Source of the DNA: CAIKZJ01 sp964626015
GTDB lineage: Bacteria > Bacteroidota > Ignavibacteria > Tepidaquicellales > Tepidaquicellaceae
Reading direction: 5' to 3'
Length of the DNA: 19,946 nt
NCBI GenBank assembly: GCA_964626015.1
Contig: CAZVCC010000056.1
Coordinates: forward strand, 1 to 19,946
The notes below the pieces were generated by a model. That model did not search any database and had not been told where the DNA came from. It saw only the letters and a program-made list of their open reading frames with translations. Position numbers and translations under genes: made by a program. The number at the start of each line of letters is the position of its first letter. Position 1 is the first letter of the stretch. Positions 6,450-14,838 of the stretch are shown here, one piece after another.

Positions 6450-8925
6450 TATTTTTACTTTTCGTAATAGTAAGGTTCTTTTTATTAAATAAATGCTCAA
6501 TTGCATCCTCAACTTTTGAGACAGGAATTATCTCAAGTTTGGATGTAATATCTTTTGGAATTTCTATTAAGTTTTTAACATTATCTTTTGGAATCAAGAC
6601 TTTTTTAATGCCGCTTCTTACTGCTGCAAGAAGTTTTTCGTTGAGACCGCCAATAGGCAGAACGTTACCTCTCAGTGTTATTTCGCCGGTCATAGCAGTG
6701 TCAGTTCTTGCGGGACTTCCAGTAATAGCTGAGAGCATACCCATAATCATTGTAATACCTGCGGAAGGACCATCCTTTGGGATAGCACCTTCAGGAACAT
6801 GAATATGAATTTCTTTTTCAACGAAGAAATCTGAGGGAATGTTAAATTTTTCGGCATTTGACTTAATGTAGGACAAACCTGCAATAGCAGATTCTTTCAT
6901 GACATCGCCGAGTTTTCCAGTAAGTGTAATCTTTTCCTTGCCTTTCATAACGGTGACATCAACCGTCAGAATATCGCCGCCCATAGAAGTCCAAGCGAGT
7001 CCATATACAGAGCCGACTTTTGTCTTTTCGTCTTTCTTTGCGTCAATATCTTCAAACTTCGGCACGCCGAGATACTTCTCGACGAGCTGAGGAGTAACCT
7101 TCACGTTCTTTTTAATTTTCCCGTTTCCGCTAAGGAGTTTATCCTTTGCTGACTTTCTGATAATAGAGCTAAGTTCTCTTTCGAGATTACGGACACCTGC
7201 TTCGCGGGTGTATTCGCGTATAACTTTCAGGATTACGTTATCAGGAAATTTTATTTCATCTTTATCCATGCCGTGTTCAATCAACTCTTTAGGGAGGATA
7301 TGGTTCTGAGCGATAGCTATTTTTTCAAAGTCGAGGTAAGACCTCATCTCGATTATTTCCATCCTGTCCTGAAGGGCGAGAGGAATATTATACTGAACGT
7401 TCGCAGTAGTTATAAAAAGGACGTTAGACAAATCGTAGTCAATATCGAGATAGTGGTCGTTAAATGTATTATTCTGCTCGGGGTCGAGGACTTCGAGCAT
7501 TGCCGATGCGGGGTCTCCGCGGAAGTCATTTCCCATTTTATCAATTTCATCAATGAGAATAACAGGGTTAGACGTACCCGCTTTTTTCATAGCTTGAATT
7601 ATTCTGCCCGGCATAGAGCCGATATAAGTTCTTCTGTGACCTCGTATTTCAGCTTCATCTTTTACACCGCCTATTGAAAGGCGGGCAAACTTTCTATTAA
7701 GAGCACGAGAAATTGACTTACCGAGAGAAGTTTTACCAACGCCCGGAGGACCAACAAAACAAAGAATCTGTCCTTTAGGAGGTTTCTTAATATTTTTATC
7801 TTTAAGAAGTTTAAGGACTGCAAGAAGTTCGAGAATTCTTTCTTTAGGTTTTTCGAGACCGAAATGGTCTTCATCAAGAATCTTCTTGGCATTATCGAGG
7901 TCGAAATTATCTTCGGTAAATATATTCCACGGAACTGCAGTCATCCACTCAAGATAATTTCTTGAGACGCTGAAATCGGGCGACATAGAAGGAGTTTTTC
8001 TTAGCTTATCAAATTCTTCGTTTGCTTTCTTTTTAACGTGCTCGGGCATATCTGCGTTATCGATAGCTGTTTTCAGCTTCTGCAGGTCGGGGTCGAGTTC
8101 AGCATTTTCGCCAAGTTCATCCTGCAGGATACGGATTTGTTCCTGAACGATAAACTTGCGCTGATTCTTCTGCATCGAAGAAGTAACTTTCGCTTCTATT
8201 TCTTTTTCAATCTTCAATGCCTGCACTTCGGAAACGAGGACTGCAATCAGGCTGAAGTATCTGTCGTAAAGGTTTTCAGTATCGAGAATCTTCTGCTTTT
8301 CAGAAAAATTAACGGAGAGAGTCGATGCTATGAAATACAGTTTTTTATCGTACTCTTTAAGGACTTCGTAGCTTGTGTATGAATCTTTAGTAAGAGCAGG
8401 GTTAAGATTAACATATTCTTCAAAGAGCCTTGAAGCTCTTTTAGCGAGCAAATCAATTTGTGAATCGAACTCGTTATTATCGGTTCTAATCTGAAGGTCA
8501 GCAAAGATAAAATCTTCTTTATAGAAATTAACAACTTTAGCGGCAACTACGGCATCGACGAGAATTTTCATGAGACCATTCGGCATACGGACAACCTGAA
8601 GGATTTTTGCAATAACGCCTGTTTTATTGAGGTTATCGATAGTAGCTTCTTCAATAGTGCCGTCTTTTTGAGTAACGAGGAATATAAAATTATTATCTTT
8701 TTCTGATGCTTTATTAATCGCACGAATTGATGAATCTCTGCCAGCAAGGATAGGATAGACCATGTAGGGATAAATAACGATATCTTTCAACGGCAGAACG
8801 GGTAAAGTATCCTGCGAGAAATTATCCTTTATATTTCGGGGTACGTTTAATGAATTATCGTTTTGTTCTTTTTCGTCTTTCAAATCAAGAATGGGTTTTT
8901 CTTCGGTCATCTTTTTTATTTTCAT
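6430..8925 (-). CDS. lon: ATP-dependent Lon protease
   Basis: Cytosolic AAA+ serine protease that degrades damaged and selected regulatory proteins. The 831-residue product has an N-terminal substrate-binding domain (about 41-240) starting LPVLPLKDIVIYP, a coiled linker, an AAA module with Walker A GPPGVGKT at 392-399 and Walker B VILIDEID at 455-462, and a C-terminal protease domain with the Ser-Lys dyad S721 (DGPSAG) and K764 (GGLNEK). All are intact. Two starts are possible: ATG 8925 (MKIKKM) and ATG 8910 (MTEEKP). The candidate promoter ending at 8935 would leave almost no leader before 8925, which slightly favours 8910. It is the first gene of the run leading to dnaX, speB, nth, kdsC and the PLP enzyme. 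Confidence 0.97.
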   Translation of the reverse strand: MKIKKMTEEKPILDLKDEKEQNDNSLNVPRNIKDNFSQDTLPVLPLKDIVIYPYMVYPILAGRDSSIRAINKASEKDNNFIFLVTQKDGTIEEATIDNLNKTGVIAKILQVVRMPNGLMKILVDAVVAAKVVNFYKEDFIFADLQIRTDNNEFDSQIDLLAKRASRLFEEYVNLNPALTKDSYTSYEVLKEYDKKLYFIASTLSVNFSEKQKILDTENLYDRYFSLIAVLVSEVQALKIEKEIEAKVTSSMQKNQRKFIVQEQIRILQDELGENAELDPDLQKLKTAIDNADMPEHVKKKANEEFDKLRKTPSMSPDFSVSRNYLEWMTAVPWNIFTEDNFDLDNAKKILDEDHFGLEKPKERILELLAVLKLLKDKNIKKPPKGQILCFVGPPGVGKTSLGKSISRALNRKFARLSIGGVKDEAEIRGHRRTYIGSMPGRIIQAMKKAGTSNPVILIDEIDKMGNDFRGDPASAMLEVLDPEQNNTFNDHYLDIDYDLSNVLFITTANVQYNIPLALQDRMEIIEMRSYLDFEKIAIAQNHILPKELIEHGMDKDEIKFPDNVILKVIREYTREAGVRNLERELSSIIRKSAKDKLLSGNGKIKKNVKVTPQLVEKYLGVPKFEDIDAKKDEKTKVGSVYGLAWTSMGGDILTVDVTVMKGKEKITLTGKLGDVMKESAIAGLSYIKSNAEKFNIPSDFFVEKEIHIHVPEGAIPKDGPSAGITMIMGMLSAITGSPARTDTAMTGEITLRGNVLPIGGLNEKLLAAVRSGIKKVLIPKDNVKNLIEIPKDITSKLEIIPVSKVEDAIEHLFNKKNLTITKSKNNVRTKV

Positions 8926-8934
8926 TTATAAATA

Positions 8935-8965
8935 TAAACCTATATGTTTTGAGTTTCAATTCAAA
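8935..8965 (-). promoter_or_regulatory. Candidate Bacteroidota-type promoter for lon
   Basis: On the minus strand, TTTG (8965-8962) is followed after exactly 19 nt by TAGGTTTA (8942-8935). The Bacteroidota consensus is TTTG at -33 and TAnnTTTG at -7, spaced 19 to 21 nt; only the last base differs. It lies 10 nt upstream of ATG 8925 and 25 nt upstream of ATG 8910. The match is short and untested, and use of this consensus in Ignavibacteria is assumed. Confidence 0.38.
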
Positions 8966-9011
8966 TGGGAAGAGAAGAGAGAGGGAGAATAAGTAACGCA
9001 TAACAGCAAAG

Positions 9012-9104
9012 ATGCGAACAAAGAATAACTTTCACCACAGAGTTGTGAACAAAGAAAAACTTTCACCACAGAGATGAGAACAAAGAATAACTTTCACCAC
9101 AGAG
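9012..9104. repeat. 31-bp tandem repeat, three units
   Basis: Units at 9012-9042, 9043-9073 and 9074-9104 share the core GAACAAAGAA, one variable base, then AACTTTCACCACAGAG; they differ at only a few positions near the 5' end. The third unit runs straight into the 208-bp repeat. Confidence 0.85.
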
Positions 9105-9320
9105 CTTATATTTATTGTAAAGAGATTTCTCCCACAAATTACACAAATGTCACAAAGAAGAGTAAGAGCGTTTAATTATTGATAAGAGATTTGAATACTT
9201 TCCAGAGCAGGTTCACAAAGACCACGGCGTAGCCAATGGCTATTCTCCGCGGCGAATCTTCGACAAACAAAATAAAGACAAACATTAACAAAGAATTTAA
9301 CCGTCCGCCACGGCGGATCT
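9101..9320. repeat. Dispersed repeat, copy B
   Basis: Bases 9101-9308 match 9821-10028 at 207 of 208 positions (only 9235 versus 9955 differs), and 9230-9320 match 1-91 with one difference. It contains a 9-bp-phased block CACAAATTA, CACAAATGT, CACAAAGAA at 9133-9159, the GC-rich core CTCCGCGGCGAATC and the palindrome TCCGCC-ac-GGCGGA. The conserved tail TTTTATAAAAGTTTG follows about 130 bases later, near 9449, after an interposed 9-mer array. Confidence 0.92.
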
Positions 9321-9395
9321 TCGACACCCAGAGAGCGCAGAGAACAAATACTAAAACAAGAAAGATGATTTTTACCGCAAGGGTCGCAAAGGAAG

Positions 9396-9411
9396 CCCCG
9401 AGGTCTCGGGG
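9396..9411. repeat. GC-rich palindrome inserted in a 9-mer array
   Basis: CCCCGAG-gt-CTCGGGG forms a 7-bp inverted repeat. It sits in a block of about 29 bases (AGCCCCGAG ... GTAGACGTCGGA) between CGCAAAGGA and CGCAAAGAA. Removing the block restores a phased 9-mer array, and GGA occurs at both edges, as if a small element had inserted with a 3-bp duplication. Confidence 0.55.
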
Positions 9412-9625
9412 TAGACGTCGGACGCAAAGAAAACCATTAAGTTTTTTCTTTTATAAAAGTTTGTTTTTATTACACAGTTTTAAAAGATAGTAGCACAGAT
9501 ATAAATTTATTGATAAGAGCTTTTACCACTGAGAGCGCAGAGGGCACAGAGAAGAGAAGAACTTTTGATTATTGATAAGAGAATTTAACCGCAGAGTACC
9601 CGGAGAGCGCAGGGAAGAATGTGTA

Positions 9626-9692
9626 TTTATTGATAAAAACTTTGCACACTGAAAGAACTGATTGGATTATGATTTTACATGATTTAGAGCTT
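9626..9692. repeat. 67-bp repeat, first copy
   Basis: Starts TTTATTGATAAAAACTTTGC and ends TTTAGAGCTT. It aligns without gaps to 9761-9827 with about seven mismatches. Confidence 0.75.
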
Positions 9693-9760
9693 TTGATTAT
9701 TAGGAAGAAATTTTACCGCTAGGGGCGCAAAGAATGCAAAGGACGCAAAGAAGAGCGATT

Positions 9761-9827
9761 TTTATTGCTAAGAACTTTGCACGCTGAAAGAGCTGATTGG
9801 ATTATGATTATAAATGATTAAGAGCTT
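9761..9827. repeat. 67-bp repeat, second copy
   Basis: Gapless partner of 9626-9692, offset 135 bp. Its last seven bases overlap the start of the 208-bp copy C, so the two repeat families are joined here. Confidence 0.75.
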
Positions 9828-10028
9828 ATATTTATTGTAAAGAGATTTCTCCCACAAATTACACAAATGTCACAAAGAAGAGTAAGAGCGTTTAATTATT
9901 GATAAGAGATTTGAATACTTTCCAGAGCAGGTTCACAAAGACCACGGCGTAGCCGATGGCTATTCTCCGCGGCGAATCTTCGACAAACAAAATAAAGACA
10001 AACATTAACAAAGAATTTAACCGTCCGC
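9821..10028. repeat. Dispersed repeat, copy C
   Basis: Matches 9101-9308 at 207 of 208 positions, offset exactly 720 bp, implying a recent duplication or conversion. After 10028 the sequence jumps directly to a version of the tail (TCTTCTATAAAAATATG and TTTTTATT at 10029-10052), without the intervening 9-mer array present after copies A and B. About 78 bases then lead to the lipoprotein start. Confidence 0.92.
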
Positions 10029-10129
10029 TCTTCTATAAAAATATGTTTTTATTGGGGGATCATAATTTATAAGCAATTTAAATGAAATTTGGCTTGATTA
10101 AGGGATAAAAACGGGATAATTTTAAGAAT

Positions 10130-12628
10130 ATGTTAAGATTTTTTAATAGTATATTTCTTGTTTGTTTATTAATAACGGCAGTATATTTGAACGGCTGTGA
10201 TTATACTACTCACAGAACACTTTCGAAGGAAACAGTAACGACTGACGAAGAGCCGGACCCGGACTATAAAATATCGCTGGATTATAATTATCAGGATTTT
10301 ATATCATTCATGTTTTTAGGGAACAGGTCTGAAACATTCAGCACATACTTCAACAAATTCTATACAGCAAATGAAGATTATGAAGAGGCTTTAAAGGAGT
10401 TTAAAGCATCAAGAATAGCAAGTTACAATCAGAAACTGGACTCGGTCAACATATTGACTCCAGTTCTTCAGTCAACAAAGGACAAGTTTACAAAAGTAAT
10501 TGAAAGATGCTCGAAGATAATACAGTATAACAAGAACACAAAATATCTCGACGATGCAGTTATGCTAATAGGGCTTTCTTACTTCTATTCAAATGACTTC
10601 TTACAGGCGGAAAGAAAATTCAATGAATTTCTTTCAAAGCTTTCTACGAGCGACATTTCAGACGAGGCGCTGTTATATCTTGGAATGTCAAAGCTAAGGT
10701 TGAGGAAGAATGCAGATGCGGAAACAATACTGAAGTCACTTCTGCAAAATTCTAAAAGTCAGGAAGTAAAGGCTGAGGCATTGCAAGTACTCGCAGTTCA
10801 TAATATTGGTTTAAAGAACGTATCTGTTGCCATAGAGGATTTAAAGAAATCTATAGAATTGACGAAAGACCGCGAGACAAGGGCGGAAAGAATGCTTCTT
10901 CTTGGGAAAATTTATTCAATCTATGACAAGAAAAGTGCTCCGGAAATGTATGAGCTTGCGTTTAAGAATACTTCAGATTTTGATTTTGAGTTTTATGCGA
11001 AACTGAATGAAGCAAAGGCATATAATGAGATTTCAAAATACGATCAGTCATTAGAGATTTTAAATAAAATGGACAGGAAGTATCTTGATTATCCTGATTT
11101 TAAACAGCTTGTTGAGCTTGAAATTGCAAACACGGATTTTTTCCAGAAAAAATACAAAGAAGCAAAAGAAAAATACTTCTACATAATTGTTAAATATCCA
11201 TCCTCCAAAGCTGCGGCAGAATCTTACTACAGACTGGGAGTATATTACGAAACAATTATGAAAGACTATTTGAAAGCGCTGGTATCCTATAAAAAATCTA
11301 ACGAAACATCACTCAACTACGATTATGCAGAAAAGAGCAGCAAGAAAGCCCTGACACTTGACAGATATTTTACAATACAAGCTGTAATTCACGATACTAC
11401 CAAGATAGAAATACCAGCTGAAGAGCCGGAATTTCAGCTGTTCAAGAAAAAGTATGAAGAGGAGCAGAACAAAGAGCTGATAAAACCGGGGATTGACCCT
11501 AAGAGCGGATTTGAACAGCCAAAAGGCGGAGGAATGCAGTGCAGGGATACAATACCGGAGGAGGATTCCCTCCTGAAATCTTTCGAGAAAATCCTTGAAG
11601 AACAAAAGAAGAATGAGGGTCTTGATACGATACCGAATACAAAAGAGCAGCCGATAGATACACTAACAGAGAATCAGTTAAAAGATTCGATAGTTGTGCC
11701 GATTGTTAATGAAGATTCGATTAAGGCAGCGAATGAATCGAATAAAATAAACGCATATTTTGAGCTTGCTGAAATATTTTATTACGACCTGAACCTTTCG
11801 GATTCATCAATATATTATCTCGACAAGATAATTAATGAGTACGACAATTCGGACCTCGAAAGCAAAGCAGCGTTTTATTTAGGAACTATCTATAAGTCAA
11901 GGGGTGACAACGAGAAGTCAAAAAAATATTTCGAATATGTGATAAAGGAATATCCTATTTCAGTGTTCGCGAATGAATCGAGAAATAATTTAGGGATAAA
12001 AGTCATAGAAAGGGACTTAAGTTCGGATGATTCACTTTCTTCAATAATGGATAATATAGTATCCGGAAGCGGCGACAGGGAAAATCTGGTAAAAGCACTT
12101 TATTCTTCTGTAGAAAAAGACATAAACAATCCATTGATTCCAAAAGCCTATTTTACACTTGGCTGGGTCTATGAAAATTTATATCCCAACAAAGACAGCG
12201 TGATGAAATATTACGGGCTTTTATTGACAAAATATAATTCATCGGAATTTGCAACTAACGTAAAGCCAAGGTATGATTACTATAAATCACTGGACGTAAA
12301 AGATACGGCTATTACCGCTCCGCAAAAGGGCATAAAAGATTCTCTTCTAGTGCAGGATTCGCTAAAGATAAATCCCGAAACAAAAGCTGATGATTCTCTT
12401 AATGTCACCCCGGGTGACACAACGATAAAACAAGAGATTGAACTGAAGGAAGAAAAACCCGAACAAATTAAGGAAGAAAACAAGGAAGAGGAAAAAACAG
12501 AAGAGGAAAACGGGGAGAACAGGAGAAAAGATTACAATATTTCGGGAATAAATGCTGATATAAAAAGACAAAAAAGCTTGTTTCAGTACAACAGCTTACT
12601 AATAACCCGATTAATAAGTATTCTATAG
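10130..12628 (+). CDS. TPR-repeat lipoprotein, probably outer-membrane associated
   Basis: 832 residues. The N-terminus is a lipoprotein signal: hydrophobic 7-20 then L20-N21-G22-C23, with C23 the expected lipidated cysteine. The mature part is a long helical-repeat protein with two TPR blocks: about 120-400, including FLQAERKFNEFLSKL and KYKEAKEKYFYIIVKYPSS, and about 545-720, including SIYYLDKIINEYDNS and SKKYFEYVIKEYP. The repeats recall BamD/YbgF-type envelope TPR proteins. They are separated by a low-complexity, Glu/Lys/Pro-rich linker with three Asp-Thr/Asp-Ser segments. The C-terminal hundred residues are again highly acidic and charged (KEEKPEQIKEENKEEEK) and end in a hydrophobic stretch LITRLISIL. 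Role is unknown; protein assembly or scaffold in the periplasm is inference. No ribosome-binding site is evident. Confidence 0.85.
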   Translation: MLRFFNSIFLVCLLITAVYLNGCDYTTHRTLSKETVTTDEEPDPDYKISLDYNYQDFISFMFLGNRSETFSTYFNKFYTANEDYEEALKEFKASRIASYNQKLDSVNILTPVLQSTKDKFTKVIERCSKIIQYNKNTKYLDDAVMLIGLSYFYSNDFLQAERKFNEFLSKLSTSDISDEALLYLGMSKLRLRKNADAETILKSLLQNSKSQEVKAEALQVLAVHNIGLKNVSVAIEDLKKSIELTKDRETRAERMLLLGKIYSIYDKKSAPEMYELAFKNTSDFDFEFYAKLNEAKAYNEISKYDQSLEILNKMDRKYLDYPDFKQLVELEIANTDFFQKKYKEAKEKYFYIIVKYPSSKAAAESYYRLGVYYETIMKDYLKALVSYKKSNETSLNYDYAEKSSKKALTLDRYFTIQAVIHDTTKIEIPAEEPEFQLFKKKYEEEQNKELIKPGIDPKSGFEQPKGGGMQCRDTIPEEDSLLKSFEKILEEQKKNEGLDTIPNTKEQPIDTLTENQLKDSIVVPIVNEDSIKAANESNKINAYFELAEIFYYDLNLSDSSIYYLDKIINEYDNSDLESKAAFYLGTIYKSRGDNEKSKKYFEYVIKEYPISVFANESRNNLGIKVIERDLSSDDSLSSIMDNIVSGSGDRENLVKALYSSVEKDINNPLIPKAYFTLGWVYENLYPNKDSVMKYYGLLLTKYNSSEFATNVKPRYDYYKSLDVKDTAITAPQKGIKDSLLVQDSLKINPETKADDSLNVTPGDTTIKQEIELKEEKPEQIKEENKEEEKTEEENGENRRKDYNISGINADIKRQKSLFQYNSLLITRLISIL

Positions 12629-12797
12629 AGATACCAGAGAATTTTCATACCATTCAGCACGAGAATTTTATTCACTTTATACATTGACAAATCTTTTAAG
12701 ACAATAAATTAATATATACCAAAATTTTTCTCTTACAATATTTTCTATTGACTTATCACAATTGATTTAATAATTTGATTTAAACATAAAATACTTA

Positions 12798-14159
12798 ATG
12801 AATTTTTTTGATGACATAGAATACAATTCTGATGATTATTTCAAGTACGATGATATGCAGGGTTACAACTCTGAATCAACCGAAGAGAAAATAAATCAGC
12901 TTTGCGACGAAGGAAATTTCGAAGAAGCATTAACGCTCGTTGATGTAGCTCTGAATCATTCTCCTTTTTCTGCTGATTTATTTCACAAGAAAGCTTTAAT
13001 ACTAGACGGGCTGGGCAAGTACGACCAGTCTCTAAAATTTTATGACAAAGCAATATCATTAAATCCGAACGATTATGAAGTTTATATTAATAAAGGGATT
13101 TCTCTTGACTCACAAGGAAATTATGATGCTGCAATAAAGTGCTACAATCTTGCATTAAACATTGAATCTAAGAATTCAGACGCATATTTCAACAAAGGAA
13201 TCAGCTTCGAAAGATGCGACGATTTTGAGAAGGCAATTGATTGTTTCAAGATGTGCATCGAGATTAACCCTGAACATGCAGATGCATATTATGAGCTGGG
13301 GTATTGTTATGATTTTCTCGAAGACCTCAACTCGTCTGTAGAATCGTATGAGAAGCATATTGAACTGAATCCATTTAACTCAAATGCCTGGTATAATCTC
13401 GGCATTGTATTAAGCAGGCAGAACAAATTCATGAAAGCAATAGAATGCTATGAATTTGCAATTTTCATAAGAAACAACTTTGCTTCTGCATATTACAATT
13501 GCGGGAATTCATACGCTTCGCTTGGAATGTTTCAGAAAAGTATAGAGTACTACCTGCGATCATGCGAGCTAAACCCGAAGGATTCGTATTCTTATCATAA
13601 TGTTGCGAATTCGTATTTCGAACTTGATAATTTTACCGAGGCAATCCCCTATTTCAGAAAAGCGATTAAACTTAATCCAGAAAGCTTTGATTCTTATTTC
13701 GGACTTGGTTCATGCTTTTACAACATGAATCAGTACGAAACAGCTCTTGATTTCTTTAAGAAGGGACTTGAAATAAATTCACATCATGCACAGCTATGGT
13801 ATTCAAGAGCAGACACAGAGTATGCAATGAACATGTTAGAGGAAGCAAATGCAAGCTACGAAAAAGTACTTGAACTTGAGCCCAATAACTTTGAAGCAAT
13901 ATTTGACAGAGGATGTCTTCAGCTTGATACGTATTTATTCGATGAGGCGCTTAGTTCTTTCGACAGGGTAATAGAATTAAAACCTGATTGGACTGAAGTA
14001 TATTATGAAAAGGCAAAGCTTTATTTCCTGCTTGAGGATATGGATAAAGCGATTGAAATGATTGAAAAAGCATTTACTATAAAGCCCGAAGACAGAGTCG
14101 AATATAACTTAGAAAATGACTGGGAAAAAATAATTGAATTTCTGGTTAACAGGCAGTAA
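12798..14159 (+). CDS. Cytoplasmic TPR-repeat protein
   Basis: 453 residues with no signal peptide. After an acidic N-terminus (MNFFDDIEYNSDDYFKYDD) about eleven or twelve consecutive 34-residue TPR units run to the end, each with the W/Y-G-A-Y-A-P pattern, for example KYDQSLKFYDKAISLNPND, NYDAAIKCYNLALNIES and MFQKSIEYYLRSCELNPKD. Such proteins act as protein-protein interaction scaffolds; no partner domain is fused. It follows the lipoprotein gene after 169 bases and is probably transcribed separately: TTGACT at 12748 with TAATTT 17 nt later is a weak promoter candidate. It meets the ftsE-like gene tail to tail with only 7 bases between. Confidence 0.85.
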   Translation: MNFFDDIEYNSDDYFKYDDMQGYNSESTEEKINQLCDEGNFEEALTLVDVALNHSPFSADLFHKKALILDGLGKYDQSLKFYDKAISLNPNDYEVYINKGISLDSQGNYDAAIKCYNLALNIESKNSDAYFNKGISFERCDDFEKAIDCFKMCIEINPEHADAYYELGYCYDFLEDLNSSVESYEKHIELNPFNSNAWYNLGIVLSRQNKFMKAIECYEFAIFIRNNFASAYYNCGNSYASLGMFQKSIEYYLRSCELNPKDSYSYHNVANSYFELDNFTEAIPYFRKAIKLNPESFDSYFGLGSCFYNMNQYETALDFFKKGLEINSHHAQLWYSRADTEYAMNMLEEANASYEKVLELEPNNFEAIFDRGCLQLDTYLFDEALSSFDRVIELKPDWTEVYYEKAKLYFLLEDMDKAIEMIEKAFTIKPEDRVEYNLENDWEKIIEFLVNRQ

Positions 14160-14177
14160 AAAACTTCTAAGTTTTTA
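14158..14177. terminator. Weak AT-rich hairpin between convergent genes
   Basis: AAAAACTT-ct-AAGTTTTT is a perfect 8-bp inverted repeat spanning the stop codons of both convergent genes. Its two A/T flanks give a T run on either strand, so it could be a weak bidirectional terminator, but the stem has only two GC pairs. Confidence 0.3.
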
Positions 14178-14838
14178 ACCTTACATCGAACAACTGTTTA
14201 TTCTTAATCTGAATAATCCTCTTATCGCTAAATTTCTTGACAATATCGAAATTGTGAGTTGCCATGATGACCGTAGTTCCTGTTTTATTTATATCGTTCA
14301 GAAGCTTAACAATATCGAGTGCAACAAAAGGGTCAAGGTTCCCTGTCGGCTCATCAGCGAGAAGCAGAACAGGTTCTGTTATCATAGCTCGTGCTATTGC
14401 AACCCGCTGCTGCTCCCCTCCTGAAAGGTCATAAGGCATCTCATTCACAAATTCCATCAGTCCGAGCTTTGCGGCAATATCAAAAACCTTCTTCTTTATC
14501 TGTTCATTTTTTACGCCAGCTATATAAAGAGGAATTGCGATATTTTCAAATATATTTCTGTCATTTAGGAGTTTAAAATCCTGAAAGACTATACCAATTT
14601 TTCTTCTTAAGAAAGGTATTTCACTTCTGTCGATATTAACAGAGCTGTAATCATCAAAATTCACATCACCGCTTTTGGGTTTTACATCAAAATAAATTAA
14701 CTTCAGCAAAGTAGTTTTTCCTATTCCGCTTTCACCAACGAGAAAAACGAACTCTCCTTTGTTTATAACAAGAGAGGCAGAGTTGAAAATCTCTTTTGCG
14801 GCGTACGAAAAACTAACATTATTAAAAGTAATGATCAT
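14167..14838 (-). CDS. ftsE: FtsE-like ABC transporter ATP-binding protein
   Basis: 223-residue ABC ATPase of the FtsE/LolD/MacB group. Walker A GESGIGKT is at 35-42, the Q-loop is VFQDFKLL, the signature is LSGGEQQRVAIARA, Walker B is LLLADEPTGNLD and the switch His lies in ATHNF. FVFLVGESGIGKTTLL together with VFQDFKLLNDRNIFENIAIPL is typical of FtsE, which with FtsX controls septal peptidoglycan hydrolysis. No FtsX-like permease occurs in the window, so partner and role are inferred. The start overlaps the pdxA stop by ATGA. LolD (lipoprotein release) is the main alternative. Confidence 0.83.
   Translation of the reverse strand: MIITFNNVSFSYAAKEIFNSASLVINKGEFVFLVGESGIGKTTLLKLIYFDVKPKSGDVNFDDYSSVNIDRSEIPFLRRKIGIVFQDFKLLNDRNIFENIAIPLYIAGVKNEQIKKKVFDIAAKLGLMEFVNEMPYDLSGGEQQRVAIARAMITEPVLLLADEPTGNLDPFVALDIVKLLNDINKTGTTVIMATHNFDIVKKFSDKRIIQIKNKQLFDVRLKT

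Larger units (their letters stand above)
8926..10129. other. 1.2-kb non-coding repeat island
   Basis: No credible gene on either strand. The divergent lon and lipoprotein genes flank it. It is made of a 31-bp triplet repeat (9012-9104), a 208-bp unit present twice (9101-9308 and 9821-10028), a 67-bp unit present twice, GC-rich palindromes, and many phased 9-mers of the form CRCARAGRA. A recurring module reads TTATTGATAAGAG, then TTTTACC or similar, then a 9-mer array; versions begin near 9175, 9508, 9570, 9626, 9697, 9761 and 9895. Open frames here (9176-9427 minus and 9236-9490 plus) are by-products of the repeats. Confidence 0.85.

Noticed and set aside
5289..6512. Longer dnaX start 21 codons upstream
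   Set aside because: The extra residues lie entirely over lon coding sequence and do not match the conserved DnaX N-terminus; ATG 6449 fits the family.
9176..9427. 83-codon minus-strand frame in the repeat island
   Set aside because: Runs through the 208-bp repeat and a palindromic insert; no coding character.
8960..10030. Possible CRISPR array, because of many short repeats
   Set aside because: Repeats are degenerate, 9-bp-phased or long duplicates; there are no constant repeats separated by unique spacers of fixed length and no cas genes.
12403..12419. TGTCACCC-c-GGGTGACA inverted repeat as an operator
   Set aside because: Inside the coding region of the lipoprotein linker with no T run or promoter nearby; could be chance or codon-driven.
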